Below, piece by piece: positions 46,570 to 55,924 of a stretch of DNA of 64,000 bases. Origin of the DNA: Flavobacterium zepuense (GTDB lineage Bacteria; Bacteroidota; Bacteroidia; Flavobacteriales; Flavobacteriaceae). Where the stretch lies: positions 162,773 through 226,772 of the forward strand of contig NZ_VJVZ01000008.1 of assembly GCF_007097145.1 (NCBI RefSeq), read 5' to 3'. Under the pieces are notes generated by a model that had not been told where the DNA came from, did no database searches, and saw only the letters and a program-made list of their open reading frames with translations. Position 1 is the first letter of the stretch; the number at the start of each line of letters is the position of its first letter. A program made the position numbers and the translations under genes.

Positions 46570-49251
46570 CTAATCTGGTAAAATAATCGTAAAAATGGCT
46601 CCACCTTCAGGCCTAGGCCTGGCAATGATTTCACCTCCATGATTATGTACTATTTTTTGGCAGATAGCCAATCCTATTCCGGTTCCTTCAAACTCATTTT
46701 TACCGTGCAGGCGCTGGAATATTTTGAAAATACGATCCGCATGTTGCTCATCGAAACCTATGCCGTTATCTGTAAACTCTATTTTAAGATATTTTTTTTG
46801 AGGCGAAAGCTGTGGGAGATTTTTGATTTCCTTGTCATTTAACTTAGTAGCGCCAACTCTTATTTCCGGAGAAACCCCATCTTTGGAATATTTTAATGCA
46901 TTGGACATTAAGTTATTAAGAAGCTGTAACATTTGCGATGGTATGGCTTTAATTATCGGTAAGTTAGAGTACTCAACCACCGCATGTTTATTACTGATCA
47001 ACACCTCATTTTGACTACTTACTTCATTCAATATATCCTGCAGATTTACATTTGACAGTAGTATTGAATTTGGAGATAACGTTGAAAATGCCAGGACATC
47101 TCGTATCAGAGCCTCCATCCTTTGTGTAGAGTTTTTAATTTTTTCTAGGTAATTTATAGATTTATCATTAATATTTTCTAAACTGTTCTCAAGCATTCCT
47201 AAGAAAGTATTGATTTTACGCACAGGTTCCTGCAAATCGTGTGAAGCGATGTAAGCAAACTGTTCCAGTTCGTAATTAGACCTTTGCAGGTTAATGTTAA
47301 GAGTATCCAGTTCTTTTGTCCTTTCTGCCACAGCTTTTTCAATCTCTTTGCGCATCTGAACTTGTTGTGTCATCTCGATAGCTACAACCATGACTTTAAT
47401 TACGGTTTCATTTTCATTTAAGAAAGGGATAAATTCAAAAGTTACATACATACTTTCTTTTAAATCATTGCGGAGAATTATCATTTCACGTTCTTCGGCA
47501 GTGTGTTTCGTCCCTGACCCAAAAACGCTTTCTAATTCTGATCTAAATACGCTAATAATTTTACTTTGTTCAATTCTCTCCGCACCGATAATAGTCAGAA
47601 ACCGGTCGTTGACTTCTTCTATGTTTAGATGCAAGCTACTTACAACACATATACCTACAGGTGCGGCAGTAATAACTTCGCGCAGTTCCTTTTCTTTTTC
47701 CTCAATATTTTTTTTGGCCAGTACAGCATCGGTTACATCTACACTTACATCAATTATAGCATATACATTTCCCGATTCATCAAATAGGGGAGAAAACGTA
47801 ACATTAAAATATTTTTCTTCCAGCTTATCATCCTTTAAAACCTGAAGCTTTGCTCCGTCCACCTGGAACATTTTGCCTGTTGTAAAAACATCATCCAGCA
47901 AGCCTAAAAATGGCTGCTGTTCCAGTTCAGGCATTAAGGTCCTTAATGATTTTCCTTCAATTTCATTGCCACGGCCAATAGTGTCCTTGAACATTTGGTT
48001 TGGGGATTCAATAATTAAATCTTTCCCTACAAACATTCCTATTGCAGGGGGTGCAGACTGTATAAGAGTTCTAAGCTTCCGCTCACTTTCTTCTATCTTT
48101 TTTCGTACGATTACCTGTTCAGTAACATCTACTGCCATATCCATAATTCCATATACTTCCCCATTCTGGTCGAATAGGGGCTTATAAGTGAAATTAAAAT
48201 AGTAAGTAGACAATACGCCATCCACCTCAAGGTCTGCCGCTGCCGCTGTCTTAGTGTATGCAATTCCCGTGGTGTATACCTGGTCTAAAATATCCAAAAA
48301 TGGCTGCCCTTTCAATTCTGGAACTGCATCTTCTAACTTCCGGCCTATAACTGAAGCGTCTTTACCCCAGACCCCAAGCATCATATCATTAGCAATTTCT
48401 ATTGTCATTTCCTTACCGGTAAACAGACAGGTGGCAACGGGGGCTTCTTCTACAAGTGCACGAAAACGCGCCTCACTTTCACGCAGGGAAATTTCTGTTT
48501 GCTTACTTTGTGTTACATCCGTTGAATGTACAATAACGCCTATTATATTTCCCTGATTATCTATATGGGGGGTATATACTACATTCAGCCATTTACCCCC
48601 ACGCATCCGTGTAGGGGCAAAAACCTCATAAATTTGCTGTTCGCCATTATATGCTTTTTCCAGATATGGGAATGCTTTTACATAATGTGCCTCGCCCAAA
48701 AATTCACGTACCGTTATTCCAAGGGCTGTTGTGGCGTCTACCTCAAACCACTCCATAAAAGCATTATTGTAAGACTTATACCGTTGTTCCTTATCAAGGT
48801 AGAATATCATAGCAGGTACTGTGTTCCTCAACAAATCCAAGTGTGTATTAGTCTCCTCCAGTGTTTTTTTTACCAATCCCTGCTCGGCATTTTTTTGGTC
48901 TTTAATATCTGTAGCAGTACCAATCCACGAGTAAATTTTCCCCTCATCATTTGTTAGGGGGCAGGACCTGTTGAGGTGCCAGCGATACTGGCCATCTGCC
49001 CGTTTGTAGCGCGCTTCTGCTTCAAAGGGTATATTTTCTTTTAACGCATGTTGGAATTTCTTAACCAAGTTTTGTAAATCTTCAGGATGTACAGTCTCCG
49101 GAGTTATCCATTCCACACCCGTTGCCATTTTTAAACCTGTGTATTCTTCCCACTTTTTGTTGTATAGTGAAACTTTGCCATCCGGGAGGTTAGTCCAAAC
49201 CATTTGGGGCATAGCATTTAAAAGTAAAAATTCTTGAGGGGTGGAAGACAT
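46570..49251 (-). CDS. Multi-PAS sensor histidine kinase
   Basis: An 893-aa soluble kinase with about five PAS units: about 1-130, 135-250, 255-385, 390-520 and 525-650; the third and fourth share the phrase pattern APPAIGMFVGKDLIIESPN / APVATCLFTGKEMTIEIAN. HisKA has His671 in ASHDLQEPVRK; the HATPase domain has QLLNNLMSNALKYS, DNGIGF and GTGIGLAIC. No membrane segment, so it senses an internal signal (PAS ligands cannot be named). A receiver gene lies 185 bp upstream on the same strand and may be its partner. Confidence 0.92.
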   Translation of the reverse strand: MSSTPQEFLLLNAMPQMVWTNLPDGKVSLYNKKWEEYTGLKMATGVEWITPETVHPEDLQNLVKKFQHALKENIPFEAEARYKRADGQYRWHLNRSCPLTNDEGKIYSWIGTATDIKDQKNAEQGLVKKTLEETNTHLDLLRNTVPAMIFYLDKEQRYKSYNNAFMEWFEVDATTALGITVREFLGEAHYVKAFPYLEKAYNGEQQIYEVFAPTRMRGGKWLNVVYTPHIDNQGNIIGVIVHSTDVTQSKQTEISLRESEARFRALVEEAPVATCLFTGKEMTIEIANDMMLGVWGKDASVIGRKLEDAVPELKGQPFLDILDQVYTTGIAYTKTAAAADLEVDGVLSTYYFNFTYKPLFDQNGEVYGIMDMAVDVTEQVIVRKKIEESERKLRTLIQSAPPAIGMFVGKDLIIESPNQMFKDTIGRGNEIEGKSLRTLMPELEQQPFLGLLDDVFTTGKMFQVDGAKLQVLKDDKLEEKYFNVTFSPLFDESGNVYAIIDVSVDVTDAVLAKKNIEEKEKELREVITAAPVGICVVSSLHLNIEEVNDRFLTIIGAERIEQSKIISVFRSELESVFGSGTKHTAEEREMIILRNDLKESMYVTFEFIPFLNENETVIKVMVVAIEMTQQVQMRKEIEKAVAERTKELDTLNINLQRSNYELEQFAYIASHDLQEPVRKINTFLGMLENSLENINDKSINYLEKIKNSTQRMEALIRDVLAFSTLSPNSILLSNVNLQDILNEVSSQNEVLISNKHAVVEYSNLPIIKAIPSQMLQLLNNLMSNALKYSKDGVSPEIRVGATKLNDKEIKNLPQLSPQKKYLKIEFTDNGIGFDEQHADRIFKIFQRLHGKNEFEGTGIGLAICQKIVHNHGGEIIARPRPEGGAIFTIILPD

Positions 49252-49436
49252 TGGAAAATATTAGAAATGGGTAGTTCAAAGATGCAAAATATTTTTATTT
49301 GTGTCAAACCCTGATTACAGAAATATGATGCCGAAATACTTACAAGCCACCACAGATTGGGAAATGCTATGAATTAGTGCCGAATTTAAAGATGTACTCG
49401 TGAATTAATAATAACTGAAAGTATAACGAAAGCAGG

Positions 49437-49886
49437 TTAACCAATATAAAAATCCTTAAATTCAGGCCGGTTATTACCGCTGAGGCATACACGATCGATG
49501 GCTGTGACAATCAGCTTTTTTAATTGCTCATAGTCTGTAGGCTTTGTAACAAAATAGTTAGCACCTAAATTATACATTTTTTCGATATCAGCAGGATTGT
49601 TACTAGTAGTAAAAACCACTACAACATTTTTTTTAAGCTTCTCATCTGCACGAATTTCAAGCAGGCATTCCGGCCCGGTTTTAACCGGCATATTTAAATC
49701 CAGAAAAATAACATCTGCCGCAGGTACCGGCGGGCTATTAAGATATTCCATCAGTTTTCCTCCATCACTCGATATTGACAATTTAACCTCGGGAAAAGCA
49801 GCTGTAAAGGCTTCCTCGAAAAATTCGCAATCATCATAATCATCATCAGCCAGAAGTACATGGTTGTACATTCGTTTCATCATCAA
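49437..49886 (-). CDS. Single-domain response regulator
   Basis: A 149-aa stand-alone receiver. LADDDYDD at residues 12-19, phospho-acceptor Asp63 in FLDLNMP, switch Thr in FTTSN, Lys in FVTKPTD. Several near-equal starts (MMMKRM) exist; the longest is given. It precedes the multi-PAS kinase on the same strand. Confidence 0.9.
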   Translation of the reverse strand: MMMKRMYNHVLLADDDYDDCEFFEEAFTAAFPEVKLSISSDGGKLMEYLNSPPVPAADVIFLDLNMPVKTGPECLLEIRADEKLKKNVVVVFTTSNNPADIEKMYNLGANYFVTKPTDYEQLKKLIVTAIDRVCLSGNNRPEFKDFYIG

Positions 49887-50040
49887 ACTTGAATTATTTA
49901 GGGTGTAAAGTTACAAGCACTTTAATTAAATTTATTATCTTTTAAAAACGCAAAATAGTAATATTAAACGGAACATTGTTGCCAGTAATGTACGATCGAT
50001 GAAAATAGCGATTACCATTTAAAGCTAAAGATCGGCATTA

Positions 50041-51585
50041 TTATAAATTGTCAATATTTTTAAGTACATGAGCAGCACGATTTAATATCGCTTCCTTTTC
50101 ATTGAGTTCCATCTTATCCCAAAGGGCATATACCATCTTTAGCCTCGGGTGTTCCCGTAGTTTAAGTTGATGGCGATCATGAAAATCCCAATAAAGGCTG
50201 TTAAAAGGGCACGCGTTTTCGGTTGCCCGTTCCGTGTGGTCATAGCGGCAGCCGTCGCAATAGTTACTCATCTTATGGATGTAGTTAGCACTTGCCGTAT
50301 AGGGTTTTGACCCGATAATACCACCATCGGCATATTGGCTCATACCACGTGTGTTGGTTATTTCTACCCATTGGATTGCATCAATATAAATCCCCAGGTA
50401 CCAAAAGTCTACCTGCTCGGGTGCAATTCCTGCCAGTAATGCGAAATTCCCCGTTATCATAAGCCGCTGAATATGGTGGGCATACGCACTTTGCAACGAT
50501 TGGCCGATGGTACTTCTCAGGCAATTCATCTTTGTTTGGCCGCTCCAATACCATTGCGGTAATGTCCTTTCGTGTCCAAAGAAGTTCATCGTTTCGAAAT
50601 CCGGCATATTCATCCAGTAGATACCACGCATATATTCCCTCCAACCAAGAATCTGACGCACAAATCCTTCCACCTGGTTGATATCAATTGTTATTCTATT
50701 TTTATGCCATGCCTCCGTAGCAGCATCAATAACCTCCATGGGAGAAAGCATTTTAGTATTTAATGAGAAGGACAGCCTCGAATGGTACAGATACCATTCA
50801 TCAGTGTGCATAGCATCCTGAAAAGTACCAAACAGTGGCAGGCAATACGTAATAAAATGATCCAGCAGTTCTTTGGACTGCTGCCTATTTACAGGCCATT
50901 GGAAATCATTCGCCTGAATTGTGCCGATTACTTTTACCCCTGTTGCGGTAATTCTCCTATGTTGCACCGTTACATCGTTATGCAGCAATAATGGGGGAAA
51001 TGGCTTATGGTTTTTTGGCAGCTTTTTTCTGTTTTCCTGGTCAAAGTTCCATTGCCCACCAACGGGCTCAGTCCCGAGCATTAATATAGAATGGCGCTTT
51101 CGCATGTGGCGGTAAAAATTTTCCATAAGCAACGATTTTTTGCCTAAAAAAAACTCGGCTACTTCATTGCGGTGCGTAAAAAAATGTTCCGTATCAACTA
51201 AAGAATTATTTATAGTGAGGTTTGCGCAATAAACCTTAAGAGCCTGGTCGAGCCTATACTCGTCCGGCATTTGGTATTGAAATTCTTCAACTTGATATGT
51301 GTCTATTAGCGCGTCACAGTTTTCCTGGAAGCTTTGTTTGTTATGCAGGTCATCCAATTTGATATAGCACACCTCATGTCCCAACTTTCGTAGTGCATTC
51401 GCAAACTCTTCCATTGCGGCAAATATGGCGCACACCTTCTGTATGTGATGCCATACGTAATCCGTTTCCGTTTTCACCTCCATTAGCGCATAAAGCACCG
51501 ACGAATCCTTCCCTGAGAACCATGTATGTTGTAAGTTTAGCTGATCTCCCAGGACCAGGCGAAGTGTTTTATATTTTTCCTCCAT
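50041..51585 (-). CDS. phrB: Iron-sulfur photolyase / cryptochrome (FeS-BCP, PhrB type)
   Basis: A 514-aa member of the FeS-BCP (CryPro) group of (6-4) photolyases, which use FAD, a lumazine antenna and a [4Fe-4S] cluster. The N-terminal antenna domain starts LRLVLGDQLN. The four cluster cysteines are visible by pattern: Cys in KMNCLRSTI, then CDGC and, 12 residues later, ENACPFN. I chose the ATG at 51585 because GGAG lies 8 bp upstream; an ATG at 51621 would add 12 residues. It overlaps the end of a DUF2256 gene by 17 bp. Confidence 0.9.
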   Translation of the reverse strand: MEEKYKTLRLVLGDQLNLQHTWFSGKDSSVLYALMEVKTETDYVWHHIQKVCAIFAAMEEFANALRKLGHEVCYIKLDDLHNKQSFQENCDALIDTYQVEEFQYQMPDEYRLDQALKVYCANLTINNSLVDTEHFFTHRNEVAEFFLGKKSLLMENFYRHMRKRHSILMLGTEPVGGQWNFDQENRKKLPKNHKPFPPLLLHNDVTVQHRRITATGVKVIGTIQANDFQWPVNRQQSKELLDHFITYCLPLFGTFQDAMHTDEWYLYHSRLSFSLNTKMLSPMEVIDAATEAWHKNRITIDINQVEGFVRQILGWREYMRGIYWMNMPDFETMNFFGHERTLPQWYWSGQTKMNCLRSTIGQSLQSAYAHHIQRLMITGNFALLAGIAPEQVDFWYLGIYIDAIQWVEITNTRGMSQYADGGIIGSKPYTASANYIHKMSNYCDGCRYDHTERATENACPFNSLYWDFHDRHQLKLREHPRLKMVYALWDKMELNEKEAILNRAAHVLKNIDNL

Positions 51586-51721
51586 TTTTAGCTCCGCTGC
51601 ATTTCTTACTGCAATAGACAACCTTATCCCAATTGCGTTCCCACTTCTTTCTCCAGTTAAAAGGGCGCTGGCAGACCGGGCATAATTTTTCGGGAAGGTC
51701 CTGCTTTTTTACGTTTTTCAT
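51569..51721 (-). CDS. DUF2256 zinc-ribbon-like small protein, 50 aa
   Basis: A 50-aa frame: CPVCQRPF, then FNWRKKWERNWDKVVYCS, then KKC. This CxxC...CxxxC layout with an R/K-rich WRKKWE centre is the DUF2256 family pattern. DUF2256 genes are often next to FeS-type photolyases; here the genes overlap by 17 bp, so their translation is linked. Probably a zinc-binding accessory protein; function unproven. Confidence 0.85.
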   Translation of the reverse strand: MKNVKKQDLPEKLCPVCQRPFNWRKKWERNWDKVVYCSKKCSGAKNGGKI

Positions 51722-51904
51722 GGCTGCAATTAGTCACGTAGCATATCAGGCTACAGTCGTACATTATTTGACAAATATTTAATGGTACAAAATTATAGTA
51801 TTAAAACCCGAAGCACTGTATGTCAGCTCTTAAACATGTTATAAAAATTTGTTAATAGCAATTTTTTTAACGTTGCATTAAAATTTTTTACCGCGTAATA
51901 AGAA

Positions 51905-51912
51905 TATTTTTG
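51905..51912 (+). promoter_or_regulatory. -7 box of the 502-aa kinase gene
   Basis: TATTTTTG matches TAnnTTTG and ends 22 bp before the start at 51935. The AT-rich 51722-51904 stretch must also hold the photolyase promoter on the other strand; no clear operator is visible. Confidence 0.5.
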
Positions 51913-51934
51913 CAAAGACCTCAATAGTACCTGT

Positions 51935-53443
51935 ATGGAAATTAATACCACGATAACCGAGGCTATATTACGAAATGTAGTTGAAATCGCCCCGTTCCCA
52001 ATTGGCGTTTACGCCGGTCACAACCTGAAAATTATCTTAGCCAATGAATCCATGCGCCAAACATTTGGCAAAGGGAATGACATCATTGGTAAACAATATA
52101 CTGAAATACTGCCTGAGCTGGAAAACCAGGAAATTTTTGGACAACTTCGTAATGTAATTGCTACAGGTGTTCCCTATAAAGCAGTAAATGCAAGGGTAGA
52201 CATTGTAATATCCGGCGTACTGAAACGCCATTATTTTAATTATAATTTTACGCCGGTTTATGATGATAACGGTACACTTTTCGCCGTTATGAATACTGCC
52301 GCAGACGTTACAGACTTACAGCTATCAAGGGAGCAAACAATTGAGGCGGAAGAACGCCTACGCCTTGCCGTTCAGTCCGCTGAACTTGGTACTTTTGAAA
52401 CCGTGGGTAACGTGATTCATGCTTCAGAACGATTTTACGAAATGTGGGGCATAGGACATGAGAACTGTACCCGCGAAAATCTCACGCAGCTGATATATCC
52501 CGAGGATGTGCAAATTCGCGAAGAAGCTTACAAGAATGCGGCAATTACAGGACAGCTGAACTATGAGGTGCGCATTACCCACAGTAGCGGTGATACAAAG
52601 TGGTTGCGCATTAAAGGCACGCTGTTTGATCAATCGGAAGCAGTGATCCCCGATGTCATTGGCATAGTACAGGATGTCACGGAGCAACGCTTATTTGCAG
52701 AAAGATTGCGGAAACTTGTTAAAAAAAGAACCAGGGAACTGAAACGATCCAATGAGGATTTACTGCAATTCGCCCATGTAGTCAGCCACGACCTGAAAGA
52801 GCCAGTCAGGAAGATTAAAATGTTTAACAACCTTTTAAAGTCAGAGCTGCAACCTGTGTTACAGGAAAAAAGTAAGCGATATTTAGATAAAGTGCAACAT
52901 GCTTCAGACCGGATATTCATGATGATTGACGGAATATTAAGTTATTCTTCCCTGAATGCATCAGGAAATCCTGTAGAAGATGTAGACCTCAACCAGGTAA
53001 TTGAAAATATTAACGGTGACCTAGAACTTGTTATTATGGAAAAAAATGCTTTGATAGATGTTGAACGCATGCCTCACATTGAAGGTTCGCCAATACTGAT
53101 GCACCAGCTATTTTACAACCTGATCAACAATTCTTTAAAATTTTCAAAGGAAACGATTACGCCCGAAATAAAAATCAGGTGCAATGAAGACAATGGAAAA
53201 TTACAAATCCTTGTCAATGATAATGGTATCGGTATTGATGATAAATATTCCCAACAGGTGTTTAATGCTTTTGAGCGGCTTCACTCGAAGGACAAATATG
53301 AAGGTACGGGGTTAGGCTTATCACTTTGTAAAAAGATTGTGGAGCGGCATCATGGCTCAATTGAGGCAAATGGGGTGGTTGATGTGGGAACAGAATTTAA
53401 AATTGTTCTTCCGATCAGACAACCCGGTAAAAAGTCGAAATAA
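51935..53443 (+). CDS. PAS-domain sensor histidine kinase
   Basis: A 502-aa soluble kinase. Two PAS units (about 8-125; 135-255, PAC end WLRIKGTLFD...GIVQDVTE), a short coiled coil, HisKA with His285 in VSHDLKEPVRKIK and a HATPase domain (QLFYNLINNSLKFS, DNGIGID, GTGLGLSLCKKIVERHHG). The kinase core is close to that of the CheB-CheR fusion (both have EGSPxLxHQLFYNL). Divergent from the photolyase operon; two receivers follow on the same strand after 525 bp. Confidence 0.92.
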   Translation: MEINTTITEAILRNVVEIAPFPIGVYAGHNLKIILANESMRQTFGKGNDIIGKQYTEILPELENQEIFGQLRNVIATGVPYKAVNARVDIVISGVLKRHYFNYNFTPVYDDNGTLFAVMNTAADVTDLQLSREQTIEAEERLRLAVQSAELGTFETVGNVIHASERFYEMWGIGHENCTRENLTQLIYPEDVQIREEAYKNAAITGQLNYEVRITHSSGDTKWLRIKGTLFDQSEAVIPDVIGIVQDVTEQRLFAERLRKLVKKRTRELKRSNEDLLQFAHVVSHDLKEPVRKIKMFNNLLKSELQPVLQEKSKRYLDKVQHASDRIFMMIDGILSYSSLNASGNPVEDVDLNQVIENINGDLELVIMEKNALIDVERMPHIEGSPILMHQLFYNLINNSLKFSKETITPEIKIRCNEDNGKLQILVNDNGIGIDDKYSQQVFNAFERLHSKDKYEGTGLGLSLCKKIVERHHGSIEANGVVDVGTEFKIVLPIRQPGKKSK

Positions 53444-53968
53444 GCATTTCAACAGCTTAAAATATAAATGTAGTGCAGAAAATAAAAATTCTCTCCTTTG
53501 CCATATGTTTCGCGCAAACTTTTATTTGCAAAAATAATTCTCATTTCTGTACTTGCATAGACCACTATAATGAGATCCAAAGCCTGTAATATATTAATTT
53601 GAAAGTTTACACAGTAAAAATAAGATTCGTTATAATAAGGGCTAAGCTGACAACAGGCTGCAAGTTAAAATTTGCTCCGCGCTGCAGGTCTTAAGCAGGC
53701 CTTTCTAATGAAAAAATATACATTGTTTATACCCATCATAAATCTCTTAAATGCAAATCCAGATCATATCTGTCATCTGCTTGCTAACCACAGCCAGCAG
53801 CTTTAGGCATCTTTTTTTAAAAGGTATAATACTTTAAAAATCAATTCATAAAATAATTATTATCTTTACTTTATCAACTCGATTTTCCGGGAGCAAAATT
53901 TTACAAGCCAAGTGTAGCAAGCTTATCTTTTAAAACTAACTTTTTGTCAGTCTTTAAAAATAAAGCTT
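53444..53968. other. Gene-free AT-rich gap between kinase and receiver
   Basis: 525 bp. No ORF with protein-like composition and no strong hairpin seen. TATCTTTA near 53861-53868 is one mismatch from the TAnnTTTG box and could be the promoter of the receiver gene at 53969. Confidence 0.35.
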
Positions 53969-54406
53969 ATGCTGCTACAGCTAAAGAATGTATATCTCGC
54001 TGATGACGATATAGACGACGTTGAATTTTTCAAGGAGGCTTTAAAAACCATTGCGCCTCATTGCTCCCTCACAGTTGCTGCAAACGGCAAGGAGCTTGTT
54101 AAAACGCTTAAAACCGACGGTGAACCCCCTGATATTATCTTTATAGATATCAATATGCCCGTCATGAATGGGCTTGAAGCATTAAAGGCAATTAAAGAAA
54201 ATAATCTGGATAAGGCTGCCCCCGTAATTATTTATTCCACAAGCAATAACGAAGAAATGATACGTTTGGCAAAAGATTACGGTGCTAATTTTTACGTTGT
54301 AAAACCTGCCGATTTCAATGTTCTCAAGGATAAGATCAGTCGGCTTTTATCGTACAATTGGAGTGAATGGCAAATGTCTGAAGTATTAAAGGAATATGTA
54401 TTGTAA
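53969..54406 (+). CDS. Single-domain response regulator
   Basis: A 145-aa receiver with LADDDIDD at residues 10-17, Asp60 in FIDINMP, switch Ser/Thr in IYSTSN and Lys in YVVKPAD. No output domain. Close in pattern to the receiver at 49437-49886. Confidence 0.9.
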   Translation: MLLQLKNVYLADDDIDDVEFFKEALKTIAPHCSLTVAANGKELVKTLKTDGEPPDIIFIDINMPVMNGLEALKAIKENNLDKAAPVIIYSTSNNEEMIRLAKDYGANFYVVKPADFNVLKDKISRLLSYNWSEWQMSEVLKEYVL

Positions 54407-54619
54407 TTGGATAAGTTACATTGCCAAATTATAACAGTGTCCTCTAAAGTTTTTATAAGTCCATTTGTCTGGAATTTAGTAACCTATGCAATCTTTTAAT
54501 AGAATAAGAAAAATTGAATTTGTTGATCGTTGTGTGCACGGTAGGTACAACGGCACTTCCGGGTCATTCTGTTACAACAATTGCCTCTATCGAAAATGTA
54601 ACGGTATATTCTTAAGTTT

Positions 54620-55072
54620 ATGAAACTATCTGCAAAAAATATCGGTATTGTACTCATAGATGATGACCTCGAAGACAGGATGTTTTTTGAAGAGGCTTTG
54701 CAGGAATTAAATGCGGAGCATAACTATCGGCGTTTTCAGTGTTGCCATGAGGCATTAATCTATTTAACTACGCCGGAAGCCGTTATACCTGATATCCTAT
54801 TACTGAATTTGAACTTGCCCAGTGTAGATGGCAAAGCCTTCCTTAAAACAATCCGGGCCATTGATAAGTTCGCTCCAGTGCCTATTGCCATTTATGCTAC
54901 CAGTAGTACTGACCAGGATAAGCATGAAACCTTTACTGATGGGGCCAACATTTATATCACAAAACCGCGTGATTATTACCACCTCAGAGAAACACTAAAA
55001 AAAGTAATCAAGTTACAATGGCAGTACCAGTACTTAAACCTGAACATTCACACCTTCATGGTTTCCCTGTAA
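54620..55072 (+). CDS. Receiver-domain protein lacking the phospho-acceptor Asp
   Basis: A 150-aa receiver fold: LIDDDLEDR at residues 12-20, switch region IYATSST, and Lys in YITKPRD. The phospho-acceptor position reads Asn63 (ILLLNLNLPSVDG) where its neighbours have Asp. The acidic pocket and Lys are kept, so the fold is probably intact but His-Asp phosphotransfer should not work. It may act as a pseudo-receiver or adaptor. It lies 213 bp after the previous receiver. Confidence 0.85.
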   Translation: MKLSAKNIGIVLIDDDLEDRMFFEEALQELNAEHNYRRFQCCHEALIYLTTPEAVIPDILLLNLNLPSVDGKAFLKTIRAIDKFAPVPIAIYATSSTDQDKHETFTDGANIYITKPRDYYHLRETLKKVIKLQWQYQYLNLNIHTFMVSL

Positions 55073-55589
55073 TATCTCTCTAAAATGAACTTATACAGAT
55101 ATATATAATCTAATACGATCAATTGCCATATTAACAATTTGTATTCCTCATCTACTTTAATAAAATTAAAATACTAAAATTCCTGACTAGATCAATTATA
55201 TAAGATAATTTGGAGACACACATCTTTGCCAGCAGCATAATAGATTCTATACAAACCTTTAAGTCATCAACAATAGATGGTTGTATGATGCATACCTGTA
55301 CGATTTGAAAAAGCATACAGCAAATCGTGCTGTTCCGCCACGGTAGAGGAAATATTAGTAGGGAATTGATTTGAACCGATGACCATTAATTTGGTGGACT
55401 TTTCCACGCAAGTCATCCCTTGTTAGTTAGGAGAACTAGCATCGCATGATATCGCTTGTTTGATTCGTTTAAACTCAAATTATTTTAGCAGCTTCTATCT
55501 CATAAATTTCAATTACTTACTACATTACATCCGTAGTAGTTTAACAAAGTCCAATCCGCCTAATTAAAATTTTGCTATAGCTATTTGAT

Positions 55590-55815
55590 GATTTTTAAAA
55601 GCGCAGACAGTGTCTGCGCTTTTAAATATACCAAGTAAAACTGACACATCTGTTCCAGGTTTCGTTTTGAGAAGCCTTTGCCAAAATCAATTGTAAGCAT
55701 TATGGAAAGTGTTTTTTAATAGCTGCGTTTCATTATCCGCCCAGACATTTCCCCTCTTCTCTTCCCAGACAATCATGCGCCCAATTACGAAGTAGTTCAG
55801 AACCACTATGTGATT
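55590..55815 (-). pseudogene. Decayed DUF1016 gene remnant
   Basis: On the minus strand, one frame gives LNYFVIGRMIVWEE (about 55795-55755) and another gives LTIDFGKGFSKRNLEQMCQFYLVYLKAQTLSA (about 55700-55595). These match consecutive DUF1016 blocks in the intact gene at 8470-9507 (YWQIGKRIVEEE; LEFGKGFSQTSLKNFKKFYL; GQTLSAQ). At least one frameshift separates them, there is no start, and the rest of the gene is missing. It is a distinct sequence from the intact copy, not a recent duplicate. The rest of 55073-55924 shows no gene. Confidence 0.75.
55594..55626. repeat. 33-bp palindrome within the DUF1016 remnant
   Basis: TTTAAAAGCGCAGACA (55594-55609), G, TGTCTGCGCTTTTAAA (55611-55626): exact 16-bp arms. 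A related GGGCAGACA-G-TGTCTGCCC occurs at the same codons of the intact DUF1016 gene (about 9183-9202). It could serve as a terminator-like hairpin. Confidence 0.6.
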
Positions 55816-55924
55816 GACCTATTGGACAATTGTGAGCTTGCATCATTAAGGAAACCTGAGATTCTTTGCACCAATACATTTGAAATTATATTTTTCAGGG
55901 CTAACTAATATGAATAAGAAAGTA

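Noticed and set aside
55276..55414. About 45-aa minus-strand frame (MTCVEKSTKLMVIGSN...)
   Set aside because: No family, no clear start signal, lies in decayed DNA.
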